DNA of 64,000 nt from an uncultured Lacinutrix sp. Its GTDB lineage: Bacteria > Bacteroidota > Bacteroidia > Flavobacteriales > Flavobacteriaceae. Below, one piece after another: positions 16,823 through 25,890 of the stretch. A program made the translations under genes and the position numbers. The stretch's first letter is position 1; every line of letters starts with the position of its first letter. The stretch spans positions 1 through 64,000 of the forward strand of contig CAKZMU010000056.1 of the NCBI GenBank assembly GCA_937129145.1, in the 5' to 3' direction. Below the pieces are notes generated by a model, which was given only the letters and a program-made list of their open reading frames with translations, was not told the DNA's origin and made no database searches.

Positions 16823-17644
16823 TTATTCTTCTTCTTGAGTTGCAACTGGTGCAGCTTTTTCAGCTTTTTTAGTCTCAGCTTTTGGAGCTTCCTTCACTTC
16901 TGCTTTCGCTTCAGTTTTTGGAGCGTCTTTTCCTTCAGCTTTAGCATCTCTTTCAGCTTTTCTATCTGCTAATCCGCTTGCTATACCATCGCTAACGTGC
17001 GTTAAAATCTTTTCAATAGATTTTGAAGCATCATCATTTGCCGGAATTACGTAATCTACCTGTCTAGGGTCAGAATTCGTATCAACCATTGCAAATATTG
17101 GAATGTTTAATTTTTGTGCTTCTTTAATTGCGATGTGCTCACGCTTAATATCAACTACAAACAATGCTCCTGGTAAACGAGTCATATCAGAAATAGAACC
17201 TAAGTTCTTTTCTAACTTTGCTCTTAAACGGTCTACTTGTAAACGTTCTTTCTTAGAAAGCGTCATGAATGTTCCATCTTTCTTCATTCTATCAATAGAA
17301 GCCATTTTTTTAACAGCTTTTCTAATAGTGACAAAGTTTGTTAACATTCCACCTGGCCATCTTTCAGTGATGTAAGGCATGTTTACGTTCCCTGCTTTGT
17401 CAGCAACAATGTCTTTTGCTTGTTTTTTGGTAGCTACAAATAAAATTTTTCTACCTGATGCTGCAATTTTTCCTAAAGCTTGAGATGCTTCTTCTAATTT
17501 TGCAGCTGTTTTGTAAAGGTTAATTATATGGATTCCATTTCGTTCCATATAAATGTAAGGAGCCATGTTTGGATCCCATTTTCTGGTAAGATGTCCAAAG
17601 TGAACACCACCGTCTAGTAAGTCTTTTACTTCTACTTTTGCCAT
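16823..17644 (-). CDS. rpsB: 30S ribosomal protein S2
   Basis: A 273-residue S2. I set the start at the ATG at 17644 (MAKVEVKDLLDGGVHFGH), not the upstream ATG 33 nt earlier, because S2 proteins begin this way. Conserved S2 parts include GVHFGHLTRKW near residue 13, RWPGGMLTNF and IPIFAMVDTNSDP. The C-terminal 50 residues are a low-complexity tail rich in Lys, Ala and Glu that is absent from E. coli S2 and is probably disordered. It sits between rpsI and tsf in the classic order. Confidence 0.97.
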   Translation of the reverse strand: MAKVEVKDLLDGGVHFGHLTRKWDPNMAPYIYMERNGIHIINLYKTAAKLEEASQALGKIAASGRKILFVATKKQAKDIVADKAGNVNMPYITERWPGGMLTNFVTIRKAVKKMASIDRMKKDGTFMTLSKKERLQVDRLRAKLEKNLGSISDMTRLPGALFVVDIKREHIAIKEAQKLNIPIFAMVDTNSDPRQVDYVIPANDDASKSIEKILTHVSDGIASGLADRKAERDAKAEGKDAPKTEAKAEVKEAPKAETKKAEKAAPVATQEEE

Positions 17645-17676
17645 TTTGTAATAGTTTACGTTCTGTTGAATTAGCA

Positions 17677-17714
17677 ATGATTAAGTGGTCTTTTTATTAA
17701 ATCGCCTTAATCAT
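17677..17714 (-). promoter_or_regulatory. Hairpin in the rpsI-rpsB gap
   Basis: Perfect 9-bp inverted repeat ATGATTAAG / CTTAATCAT with a 20-nt loop in the 151-nt gap upstream of rpsB. There is no T run after it, so a terminator is unlikely. Candidate leader structure for S2 feedback or an RNA processing site; this is inference from position. Confidence 0.4.
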
Positions 17715-17795
17715 TTAGATGCTAAACTAAATCGTGACTCCCAATTTTATCGAGACGTCATCGACAACAATAACTGGTTTAAATTTCTTTTAATA

Positions 17796-18182
17796 TTAAC
17801 GTTTAGAGAATTGGAATTTCTTACGCGCTTTCTTCTGTCCGAATTTCTTACGCTCCACCATTCTTGGGTCTCTTGTTAATAATCCTTCAGGCTTTAAGAT
17901 ACCTCTGTTTTCTGCATCAAGCTCACACATAGCGCGAGATAATGCTAAACGAACAGCTTCTGCCTGACCTGTAACACCACCACCAAATACATTTACTTTT
18001 ACATCAAAGTTACCTTCGTTGTTAGTCAATGCTAACGGTTGGTTTACTTTGTACTGTAAAGTAGCTGTTGGGAAGTATGTGTTAACATCTTTTTTGTTGA
18101 CTGTGATGTTTCCTTTTCCTTCTGAAACATACACACGAGCAACAGCCGTTTTTCTACGACCAATTTTGTGAATTACTTCCAT
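17796..18182 (-). CDS. rpsI: 30S ribosomal protein S9
   Basis: A 128-residue S9, full length for the family. It begins with the typical HKIGRRKTAVARVY and ends in the basic tail RKKFQFSKR, whose last residues reach the ribosomal P site. The middle has FGGGVTGQAEAVRLALSRA. Its ATG overlaps the rplM stop by 1 nt, so the two are translationally coupled. Confidence 0.98.
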   Translation of the reverse strand: MEVIHKIGRRKTAVARVYVSEGKGNITVNKKDVNTYFPTATLQYKVNQPLALTNNEGNFDVKVNVFGGGVTGQAEAVRLALSRAMCELDAENRGILKPEGLLTRDPRMVERKKFGQKKARKKFQFSKR

Positions 18183-18637
18183 TAGTTAACTTCGTTTAAG
18201 TTAATTGTTTTTGGCTTTTGAGCTGCATGAGCATGCTCTGTACCAACAACAACATTTAAATTACGGAATAATGCTGCGCCTAATTTGTTTTTAGGTAACA
18301 TTCCTTTTACTGACTTTTCTACTAATCTTGCTGGGTCTTTTCCAAACATTTCATTAGCAGTTAGCGATCGTTGACCACCTGGATAACCTGTGTGACGAAT
18401 GTATGTTTTATCATTCCACTTGTTTCCAGTTAAGTTGATTTTTTCAGCATTAATAACTATTACATTATCTCCGCAATCAACGTGTGGTGTAAAGTTAGGT
18501 TTGTGCTTACCTCTTATAAGTATTGCTACTTTAGAAGCTAAACGACCTAATGTTTGACCTTCAGCATCAACCAAAACCCACTCCTTATTAACAGTAGCTT
18601 TGTTTGCTGAAATCGTTTTGTAGCTTAATGTGTCCAC
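18182..18637 (-). CDS. rplM: 50S ribosomal protein L13
   Basis: A 151-residue L13, first gene of the ribosomal operon. Conserved parts are [20 protein letters not shown] (about 31-50), [12 protein letters not shown] and the [10 protein letters not shown] segment. The start codon is GTG at 18637, not ATG; this gives the usual N-terminus (MDTLSYKT). A well-spaced Bacteroidota promoter lies 49-78 nt upstream. It overlaps rpsI by 1 nt. Confidence 0.97.
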   Translation of the reverse strand: MDTLSYKTISANKATVNKEWVLVDAEGQTLGRLASKVAILIRGKHKPNFTPHVDCGDNVIVINAEKINLTGNKWNDKTYIRHTGYPGGQRSLTANEMFGKDPARLVEKSVKGMLPKNKLGAALFRNLNVVVGTEHAHAAQKPKTINLNEVN

Positions 18638-18685
18638 ACTAAATTATTTTTCTAAATTAAACATTCCTCTCTCAAAAAGAGTTTG

Positions 18686-18715
18686 CAAATTTACAATTAT
18701 ATATTTGATTAACAA
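18686..18715 (-). promoter_or_regulatory. rplM operon promoter
   Basis: On the minus strand TTG (18713-18715) and TAAATTTG (18686-18693) are spaced by 19 nt, an exact match to the Bacteroidota -33/-7 consensus TTG-N17-23-TAnnTTTG. Expected transcription start about 18680, giving a leader of roughly 43 nt. Confidence 0.75.
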
Positions 18716-18934
18716 ACTCTATAACACGTTTATTTTCAGGGAATGTTTTGAGTCTTGAGTTTGATGTTTTTTTAGCACTTAAAAGTTAAACTTTTCTGAA
18801 AGAACCACTTTATTTAAAACATCTACTTTAGATTTAACTCTATTATACTAATATTTTATTTTTTTGAACATAATTTATTGTATATCTATGAGAGTTAATA
18901 TTGCTATGTTCATTTAAAAATCAATCAAAATCAA

Positions 18935-21559
18935 ATGAAATTTTCAACCAAACTGCTCCTATGTGTTTCACTATTATTTTACGGTGTTAATCAAGCGCAA
19001 GAATCAACGTCTATTGCTAAAAGAATTTACAACACTACCAATATTGGAGAACACACACCTCCAGTAATTGACGGAAAACTAGATGATGCTGTTTGGGATA
19101 TGGTTGAATGGGCGGAAAACTTCACCGAGTTAATGCCAGATGAAAACACACCTCCAAGTCAGCGAACAAAATTTAGAATTCTTTACGACGATAAATACTT
19201 ATATGTAGGAATAAGAGCTTACGACACAGCAGTGGATAGTATTGCTAAGCGCCTTGGAAGGCGTGATAGTTTTGCTGGCGATTGGGTGGAAATAAACATT
19301 GATAGTGATCGTGATTTAAGAACTTGTTTTTCATTTACATCTTCTGCAACTGGTGTTAAGGGTGATGAATTTGCAAGTTTAAATGGAGGTAATTGGGATG
19401 GAAGTTGGAGTCCAATATGGACAAATAAATCTCAAATAGATGAAGAAGGTTATAGTACAGAAATGAGAATACCGTTAAGTCAATTGCGTTTTAGTAGTGA
19501 TAATGAACAAGTTTGGGGAATTCAAGTACAGCGTTTCTTTTTTAGAAAACAAGAACGTTCTTTATGGCAAAGAAAACCAGTAACAGCACCTGGATGGATT
19601 AGTGAATTTGGGGAACTTCATGGCTTAAAAGGGTTAAAACCTCAAAAGCAATTAGAAATTCAGCCTTTTACAGTCACTAAACTAGATACGTATCCAGAAG
19701 AAGTTGGGAACCCATATCGTGATGGAAGCGACTTTAATATAAATGCAGGACTCGATGCTAAAATTGGTATTACCAACGACCTTACGTTAGATTTAACTGT
19801 AAACCCAGATTTTGGGCAAGTAGAGGCTGACCCTGCAGCCATTACACTAGATGGGTTTGAAATTTTCTTTGAAGAACAACGGCCATTTTTTGTGCAAAAC
19901 AAAAATATTTTTGATTATAATTTTGGCAACAATCAAGACAATTTATTCTTTTCAAGGCGTATTGGTAGAAGCCCTCAAGGGTATCCTAGCGCACCATCTG
20001 GCGCGTATGTGGACCAACCAGATAATACCACAATTTTAGGAGCTGCAAAGTTTTCCGGGAAGACAAAAAATGGTTGGTCTATAGGTGTTTTAGAAAGTGT
20101 GACGGCAAATCAATATGCCGAAATTGACCTTAATGGAGATAAAAGCAAAGAGCTTGTTGAGCCATTAACTAATTATTTTGTGGGACGCTTGCAAAAAGAT
20201 TTTAATAATAGAAACAGTTATATAGGTGGGATTTTTACAGCCACTAATAGGAATTTAAAAAGTAATTTAAATTATTTAAGAAAAGAGGCCTACACAGGAG
20301 GTTTTGATTTTAAACATCAATGGCAAGGTAGAAAGTATTTTGTTGAAGGTAACATTGTGTCTAGTCATGTAAAAGGCAGTAAAGAAGCAATTGCCGAAAC
20401 ACAAACTTCTCTAACTCATTTATTTAATAGAGTTGATGCTAGCCATGTAAGTGTTGACCCAGATAGAACCTCATTAACAGGAACAGGAGGACGTTTATCG
20501 GCTGGAAAAATAGGTGGAGGCCATTGGCAGTACAATGGAGGTGTAATTTGGCGTTCGCCTGAATTGGAACTAAATGACATTGGTTTTTTAAGACAAGCCG
20601 ATGAAATACGCCAGTACTTTAATTTTAGCTATAGAACCTTAAAGCCAACCGAAACTTTTAGAAGGATTAGTGCACGTTTTCAGCAATTTACCACGTATGA
20701 TTTTGAAGGCAATTTTAATCGTCTCCAATATTCATTAGGAGGAAATCTTGTTTTTAAGAATAATAATGCTATCAATATTAATGCTGTACATAAACCTAGA
20801 ATTTATATAAATACAGCGTTACGAGGTGGTCCACGTTGGCGATTTTCTCAAGAAGACCATATATCGATATTTTTTGGTACTGATGAAAGCAAAAAATTTA
20901 GAACCAATTTTGGGTTTGCTTATTCTGGAGCAAAACAAAATAACTTCTCTATGTTTTTTACCGAAATAGATTTTACCTATCAACCAACCAATGCATTGAC
21001 GGTTTCTTTTAATCCAAATTACAGTAACAGACCTAGTAAAACACAATATGTAGCACAAACCGATTACAACGGAACGACGCGCTATGTTCTTGGAACGATT
21101 GACAACAAAAGTTTAAGTGCTTCTATTAGATTGAATTATACCATTAATCCAAATTTAACGATTCAATATTATGGGCAACCGTTTATATCTAGAGCAAGGT
21201 ATTCAGCATTTAAATATGCAACTAATCCTACAGCAGATGATTTATACGACCGTTTCGATACTTATGATACTAACCAAATAACCTACAACAACGGTGTTTA
21301 TAGCATAGATGAAGATTTAGACACAACAACCGATTATTCTTTTGGCGACCCAGATTTTTCTTTTGTACAATTTAGGTCTAATTTGGTAATGCGTTGGGAA
21401 TATATTCCAGGGTCAGAACTTTATTTTGTGTGGTCGCAAGGTATTACAGGGCTTGTTGACCCAACGGATGGTTTAACATCTGGATTAGAACAAGGAATTT
21501 TAAACCAAAAGCCACAAAACACCTTTTTGATTAAGGCAACTTATAGGTTTGTGCTTTAA
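18935..21559 (+). CDS. DUF5916 barrel protein with CBM9-like domain
   Basis: An 874-residue secreted protein. It has a signal peptide (about 1-21, ending NQAQ) and a carbohydrate-binding family 9-like domain (about 40-220; PPVIDGKLDDAVWD near its start, KYLYVGIRAYD inside). The rest (about 230-874) is the DUF5916 region, with many alternating strands ending in an aromatic strand (FLIKATYRFVL), as in an outer-membrane barrel. The family is widespread in Bacteroidota and its function is not established. The 3' end overlaps the convergent DUF3179 gene by 4 nt, and a copy of its last roughly 55 nt is found again at 22707-22763. Confidence 0.85.
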   Translation: MKFSTKLLLCVSLLFYGVNQAQESTSIAKRIYNTTNIGEHTPPVIDGKLDDAVWDMVEWAENFTELMPDENTPPSQRTKFRILYDDKYLYVGIRAYDTAVDSIAKRLGRRDSFAGDWVEINIDSDRDLRTCFSFTSSATGVKGDEFASLNGGNWDGSWSPIWTNKSQIDEEGYSTEMRIPLSQLRFSSDNEQVWGIQVQRFFFRKQERSLWQRKPVTAPGWISEFGELHGLKGLKPQKQLEIQPFTVTKLDTYPEEVGNPYRDGSDFNINAGLDAKIGITNDLTLDLTVNPDFGQVEADPAAITLDGFEIFFEEQRPFFVQNKNIFDYNFGNNQDNLFFSRRIGRSPQGYPSAPSGAYVDQPDNTTILGAAKFSGKTKNGWSIGVLESVTANQYAEIDLNGDKSKELVEPLTNYFVGRLQKDFNNRNSYIGGIFTATNRNLKSNLNYLRKEAYTGGFDFKHQWQGRKYFVEGNIVSSHVKGSKEAIAETQTSLTHLFNRVDASHVSVDPDRTSLTGTGGRLSAGKIGGGHWQYNGGVIWRSPELELNDIGFLRQADEIRQYFNFSYRTLKPTETFRRISARFQQFTTYDFEGNFNRLQYSLGGNLVFKNNNAININAVHKPRIYINTALRGGPRWRFSQEDHISIFFGTDESKKFRTNFGFAYSGAKQNNFSMFFTEIDFTYQPTNALTVSFNPNYSNRPSKTQYVAQTDYNGTTRYVLGTIDNKSLSASIRLNYTINPNLTIQYYGQPFISRARYSAFKYATNPTADDLYDRFDTYDTNQITYNNGVYSIDEDLDTTTDYSFGDPDFSFVQFRSNLVMRWEYIPGSELYFVWSQGITGLVDPTDGLTSGLEQGILNQKPQNTFLIKATYRFVL

Positions 21560-22617
21560 GGTTGATATATTATTGGATTTGGGTAGAAAGCTGCAATAGC
21601 AAACCAGTAGCTATTTACTGAAGTAGTTGAAGTTAGTTTGGCAGCTTGTTCATCGATTAGGTTTTTACCAAAAATTGACCAAGAATTGCCTTCACTGTCT
21701 TTAAAGAATACTTCAGATCCATTAAAATCATACTCGTATGTAATTTGTGATTGCTCAGAGGTTAATTCAAATGCATTAATAATGTTTTTGTTGCCAATTA
21801 TAAGATATTGTTTTCCATTAAAAGAATCAATAATAGTTTTTCCGCCTTCAAAATCTTCAAATTTGTAAACTTTGGCGTCTCCATTATCTATAATAGCAAA
21901 AACTCTTTGTTTGCTTGGTAAAGTTGTATTTAAAGGATTTATTGGAAAGATAAAATAATTATGGTCAGTTTTATAATCTCCATAAGGATAAGTGCCATAA
22001 TCTCTAAATAAATCATTTTCTAAACTTAAAACTTTAGAGTTAGGATACATAAGCTTCCAAGTAGACCAGTTAGTTTCTACAATATTTACTAACGATGGGG
22101 TTTCATTAATAAGTTCGCCATTAATACATTCTAATCGTAATTGTGACCAATAACTATCAGTATTTCTGTCATATAGTATAAGGTTAGCATTATAGAGTAA
22201 CCCAGAAACACCAAATGTTGTTATTGACCCATTTGCATAACCTTCCCATCCAAATGCAGTACCAGTAAGCGGACAGTAGGATATGGTAACGGGATTGTCA
22301 CTAAACAGCCCATCGTTTACTATTTCATGCCAATCTAGTACAAGGTGAGGATAAGCAAACGCTTGTCCGTTTTTAATGATACCTATTACTAAGTCTTCTT
22401 CTTCTAAAAAATTTACTTCTTCAAGATTAATGTAATCTGGATGGTCTATTGAAGGGATGCCATCTTTACCAGGACCACCATCTTTAATTTGACTCAAAGG
22501 GATTAACCATTCTTCATTTTGAGTATTTGTAGGGTCATCATCTAGGGCAATATTTTCATTGGCACCTCCACATGAGCTTAGTAAAACAAGTGATATAAAT
22601 AGAAAAATATAGTTCAT
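21556..22617 (-). CDS. DUF3179 domain lipoprotein
   Basis: A 353-residue protein from the ATG at 22617, which gives a lipoprotein signal (MNYIFLFISLVLLSSCGG, lipobox LSSC); an ATG 15 nt upstream is possible. The DUF3179 domain spans most of the chain, with the family motifs AYPHLVLDWHEIVND and VTISYCPLTGTAFGW, which include a conserved His and Cys. Members are annotated as hypothetical across bacteria and archaea; no reaction is known to me. It is convergent with the DUF5916 gene and flanked on the other side by a scrap of that gene. Confidence 0.85.
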   Translation of the reverse strand: MNYIFLFISLVLLSSCGGANENIALDDDPTNTQNEEWLIPLSQIKDGGPGKDGIPSIDHPDYINLEEVNFLEEEDLVIGIIKNGQAFAYPHLVLDWHEIVNDGLFSDNPVTISYCPLTGTAFGWEGYANGSITTFGVSGLLYNANLILYDRNTDSYWSQLRLECINGELINETPSLVNIVETNWSTWKLMYPNSKVLSLENDLFRDYGTYPYGDYKTDHNYFIFPINPLNTTLPSKQRVFAIIDNGDAKVYKFEDFEGGKTIIDSFNGKQYLIIGNKNIINAFELTSEQSQITYEYDFNGSEVFFKDSEGNSWSIFGKNLIDEQAAKLTSTTSVNSYWFAIAAFYPNPIIYQP

Positions 22618-22706
22618 TTTTAATCTTATCATTCTAGGTATAGGTCGTTTGAAGTACTTTATTCCTTACAGTTTAAATTTTCTGTTTTTGAGAGCGTAAT
22701 ACATTC

Positions 22707-22763
22707 TAAACCAAGAACCACAAAACACTTTTTGATTAAGGCAACTTATAGGTTTGTGTTGTA
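22707..22763 (+). pseudogene. Duplicated 3' remnant of the DUF5916 gene
   Basis: This stretch repeats the last roughly 55 nt of the DUF5916 gene (21501-21559) with a few substitutions and a 1-nt deletion. It would encode LIKATYRFVL followed by a stop. Nothing upstream continues the match, so only the tail of a second copy remains. The two copies bracket the DUF3179 gene in the same orientation, which suggests a past tandem duplication, gene loss or recombination event. Confidence 0.75.
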
Positions 22764-22822
22764 GCTACTTAAAAAAGTGTTTTTCGCAATAAATAATGCA
22801 CGTTGTTGTGCTTTCGTTATTT

Positions 22823-23548
22823 CTAGTTATTTCTTAATTGCTTATTGATTTTTAGGATTAATTTATTTGCGTTTTCTCTAAAATTCCTCAATTCTTGCGC
22901 ATATACATCAAAAAGCACATAATATAATGCTATCTCATTTTTTGCAATAGGATTATTAGAAATATAATCTATTACACCTTCCATTTCCTTGTTTAATAAA
23001 AAAGATGAAAACCAATCATATTTTTTTAGATTTTTATTAATATCAACATTTTCACGCATTAACTCCTCGATTGCAACATCTATTTCTACAAGATGTTGAT
23101 TGTAGAATAAGTTGATTTCAGAAGCTAGGTTTTGCTTCGTGTTTGCGATAAGGTTAGACTGATTTTTTAGTAATTCAAATCCACGCTGGTTAATAGAAAA
23201 ATCTTTCCATCCCTCTATTACAGATATGTATTGTGGGTTTTTTAACCAGTCTTCTTTTGTGAGTTTTGTGTTTAAAACAGTTTCAAAAGATGGCTTTCTT
23301 ACCTCATTATGATATTTTAAAATTAGATCAATTTCTGAAATATCATTAATCAAATCTTCTTTTACAATAACATAAATTGAATTGGTAGTTTCCTTTTGCT
23401 TTCGGGTTTCATTCCAATTATTGATAGACAACGCAATCAAAATTCCTATAACAACAAGAACGATTTCTCCTACTGCATATTTAAAATACTTTCCAGTTTT
23501 GTTTTCCATTAGTAAGTTTTGGCGAATTCTTCTGAAGAACTTAATCAT
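22823..23548 (-). CDS. DUF6090 family membrane-anchored protein
   Basis: A 241-residue protein with the hallmark N-terminus of this family: a basic start (MIKFFRRIRQNLL), a GKYFKYAVGEIVLVVIGILIAL membrane helix (about 19-40), then SINNWNE. The remaining roughly 195 residues are helical and charged and probably sit in the periplasm. The family is very common in Flavobacteriaceae, often in several copies, and its function is unknown. A GIY-YIG gene lies 34 nt upstream on the same strand. Confidence 0.8.
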   Translation of the reverse strand: MIKFFRRIRQNLLMENKTGKYFKYAVGEIVLVVIGILIALSINNWNETRKQKETTNSIYVIVKEDLINDISEIDLILKYHNEVRKPSFETVLNTKLTKEDWLKNPQYISVIEGWKDFSINQRGFELLKNQSNLIANTKQNLASEINLFYNQHLVEIDVAIEELMRENVDINKNLKKYDWFSSFLLNKEMEGVIDYISNNPIAKNEIALYYVLFDVYAQELRNFRENANKLILKINKQLRNN

Positions 23549-23582
23549 TGGTAGTTGGTTAGTTTCTCTAAAGTTAGCTTAA

Positions 23583-23927
23583 TTAATTAAACCAAACAGC
23601 ATATTTTTTCCGTCGTAGTTCTAAAGCCAATAATTCTTCCATTTTTAAGGCCTCTGCCCTTGTTGCTAATGCAGGAATGTGATTATACAAACTAGGGCGC
23701 AAATACTCACCGTATTTTTGCACGATATTAGACGATAATTTATAACCTTTTTTATTTCTATACCCTGTTTTGTGTTGTAAAAATCGCTCTTTGGGAGTTT
23801 TAGTAGTCATACCAACATACAAACATTCCAATACACCATTAAATTGAGGGTTTGCCGCTCTAAACTTGGCATTTTCGGTAAATACTCGTTTAGATAATTC
23901 TATAACATAAATATGGTATTTAGGCAT
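23583..23927 (-). CDS. GIY-YIG nuclease-like small protein
   Basis: A 114-residue protein. The N-terminal strands (HIYVIEL and, after an insert, CLYVGMT) match the GIY-YIG fold, with the catalytic Arg candidate in KERFLQHKTG and a following YGEYLRP segment. GIY-YIG domains cut DNA in repair enzymes, homing endonucleases and restriction systems; small stand-alone members like this one have no settled role. No methyltransferase or recombination partner is adjacent. Family likely, activity untested. Confidence 0.65.
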   Translation of the reverse strand: MPKYHIYVIELSKRVFTENAKFRAANPQFNGVLECLYVGMTTKTPKERFLQHKTGYRNKKGYKLSSNIVQKYGEYLRPSLYNHIPALATRAEALKMEELLALELRRKKYAVWFN

Positions 23928-24081
23928 ATATGAGAGTTTAATGCGTTTTAATCAATATCTAGCGCAGCAATTTTTTTATAGTATCTTAATATTAGCACCA
24001 ATAGATAAAAAAAATGATTTAGTTTAGTGTTGTAATATATAATTTTTTACTGTTTTAAATCTATTATCAAATTACAATTAA

Positions 24082-24828
24082 ATGGCATTTTTTAAAATTG
24101 AAAAGACAAATTTTTACCATGAGAATTCTTTATTAAGTATTTCTGATTTAGTTACTTGGAAAAAGAAAAGAAATGCATACAATTTTAAATCACTTCCTGA
24201 AACTGCAATAATTGCTTTAAAAAAAAATGTGTTTTCAAAACAAATACATCCTTTTATGAAAAGAATAAAGGGACTTTTGGGGACTCATTATAAATACAAT
24301 TCAAAGTTTTTATTGTGCTGCGAGTTTGGTATTGGAGCTTCATCCATAGTTTTGTTATTAGAAGAACTTAAAGAATTGGGTGTTAAAAAGTTTGTATTCG
24401 TTGGAGTTGCAGGAATATTGGATGATTTAGTTAATGAAAATAACCCTTTTATAATTTCTAGCACATATTCTTCTACTGGAAGTTCATATTTCTATGATAA
24501 AAATGAGTTGTTAAAAAGCTATAATAAGCAATGGTATAACCACATAAAGCAAGTATGTAATTTATTAGAACAAACAGCATGGAGTACCGATTGTCCATTT
24601 AGAGAAACACCTTCAATAATAGATTACTATAAAACAAAAGGATGCGGTTTAGTAGATATGGAGTGCGCTGGAGTTTACGCTTTTTCGCAGTATTATAAAA
24701 TTCCAGCCGTTTGTATTTTAATTGGTGCCGACCGTTTAAGTAAAGCTAAATGGCAAGAGCCGAAAAGCTTTAGTAGCTTATTGAATACACAAAGAAAAAT
24801 TGTAAAACAATTACTAAACAAGATATAA
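24082..24828 (+). CDS. Nucleoside phosphorylase-like protein
   Basis: A 248-residue protein of the purine/uridine phosphorylase superfamily. The phosphate/base-site region CCEFGIGASSIVLLLEEL (about 76-93) is followed by VFVGVAGIL. The ribose-binding motif VDMECAGVYAF lies near 192-202. These enzymes split a nucleoside or nucleosidase substrate to free the base. Here the gene directly precedes, with no gap, a GT2 glycosyltransferase and a flippase gene, so a role in a glycan or glycolipid pathway is more likely than salvage. HpnG, which removes adenine from adenosylhopane, is a precedent in the same superfamily. Substrate not known. Confidence 0.72.
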   Translation: MAFFKIEKTNFYHENSLLSISDLVTWKKKRNAYNFKSLPETAIIALKKNVFSKQIHPFMKRIKGLLGTHYKYNSKFLLCCEFGIGASSIVLLLEELKELGVKKFVFVGVAGILDDLVNENNPFIISSTYSSTGSSYFYDKNELLKSYNKQWYNHIKQVCNLLEQTAWSTDCPFRETPSIIDYYKTKGCGLVDMECAGVYAFSQYYKIPAVCILIGADRLSKAKWQEPKSFSSLLNTQRKIVKQLLNKI

Positions 24829-25881
24829 ATGAAATCACCTCTTGTTAGTATTATTATTCCGTTTTATAATGAAGAAAAAGTTTTAAAAAGAGCAATATCT
24901 TCTGCAATAAATCAAACGTATTCGAATACTGAAATTATTTTAGTGAATGATGGTTCTACAGATGGTTCTCGAAAAATTGCAGAATCTTTTTGCGAAGAAT
25001 TTACAAATATCTATTTAATTAACTCAGCCAATGAAAGTCTTGGAGCTGCAAGAAATAAAGGACTTAAAATAGCTAAAGGTGAATATGTCACTTTTTTGGA
25101 TGCGGATGACGAACTCATGGAGTTAATGATTGAGAGATGTATTGATAATGTTAAAAGCACAAATAACAACTTAGTCGTAGTTAAGTTTAAGCTTTTTACT
25201 GAAAGCGTGGAGTTATTAAAAATAGCAGGATGGAGTGGGTTGCCAAAAGAAATAGATGGGATAGAAGCAATTAAGGCGATTTTTACTGGAAATTTAATTC
25301 CAACCGCTTGGGGCAAACTATATAAGAAATCAGCTATAAATGGGATTGAATTCCCTGAGAAAGTTTGGTTTGAGGATAATCCGTTTTTGATTGCATTTTT
25401 GCTTAAGTCGAATACTGTTAGTTTAATAGATGAAGCGCTATTAAAAATTCATTCTCATAGCACATCAATTACACGACGAATTATTTCTAAAAAGAGGATA
25501 CTAGACTTACATAAAACATATAAAATTACCAATAACTTAATAGAAGAAAATGTACAAGATATAAGTGTTAAGACAAATATTGTAACATTGGTGTTTGCAA
25601 ACCAAATTAGAGCAATGTTAGACATTTTTATTTTAATAATGCTTGATAAAAACAAACTTCAAAAACGTGAATTAAAGTATGTTAGAAAAACGTATTTAGA
25701 AGTTTTACAGATTGAATTAAAAGAAATTAACACAGATATATCGTCAAAACTTTCATTTAAAATAAAATTATTACAACATATTTTAGTGCTTCCAAAGTAT
25801 ATTGGATGGCCATTTCCAGAGTTATTAATTTATATTTTAAAAACTAATAAGTATAAATATTTAAAAAGATTAAAAGGTTAA
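24829..25881 (+). CDS. Family 2 glycosyltransferase
   Basis: A 350-residue GT-A fold glycosyltransferase. The start VSIIIPFYNEEKVLKRAISS binds the nucleotide-sugar, VNDGSTDGS (about 39-47) follows, and the metal-binding Asp motif is FLDADDE (Asp91 and Asp93). The C-terminal third is hydrophobic and basic, suggesting membrane association. It starts immediately after the phosphorylase stop and ends 9 nt before the flippase gene. It probably adds a sugar to a lipid-linked carrier; donor and acceptor cannot be told. Confidence 0.9.
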   Translation: MKSPLVSIIIPFYNEEKVLKRAISSAINQTYSNTEIILVNDGSTDGSRKIAESFCEEFTNIYLINSANESLGAARNKGLKIAKGEYVTFLDADDELMELMIERCIDNVKSTNNNLVVVKFKLFTESVELLKIAGWSGLPKEIDGIEAIKAIFTGNLIPTAWGKLYKKSAINGIEFPEKVWFEDNPFLIAFLLKSNTVSLIDEALLKIHSHSTSITRRIISKKRILDLHKTYKITNNLIEENVQDISVKTNIVTLVFANQIRAMLDIFILIMLDKNKLQKRELKYVRKTYLEVLQIELKEINTDISSKLSFKIKLLQHILVLPKYIGWPFPELLIYILKTNKYKYLKRLKG

Positions 25882-25890
25882 TTTAATTAA

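Noticed and set aside
18841..18934. Promoter for the DUF5916 gene
   Set aside because: The best match (TATCTATG with TTG 16 nt upstream) breaks both the sequence and spacing of the consensus.
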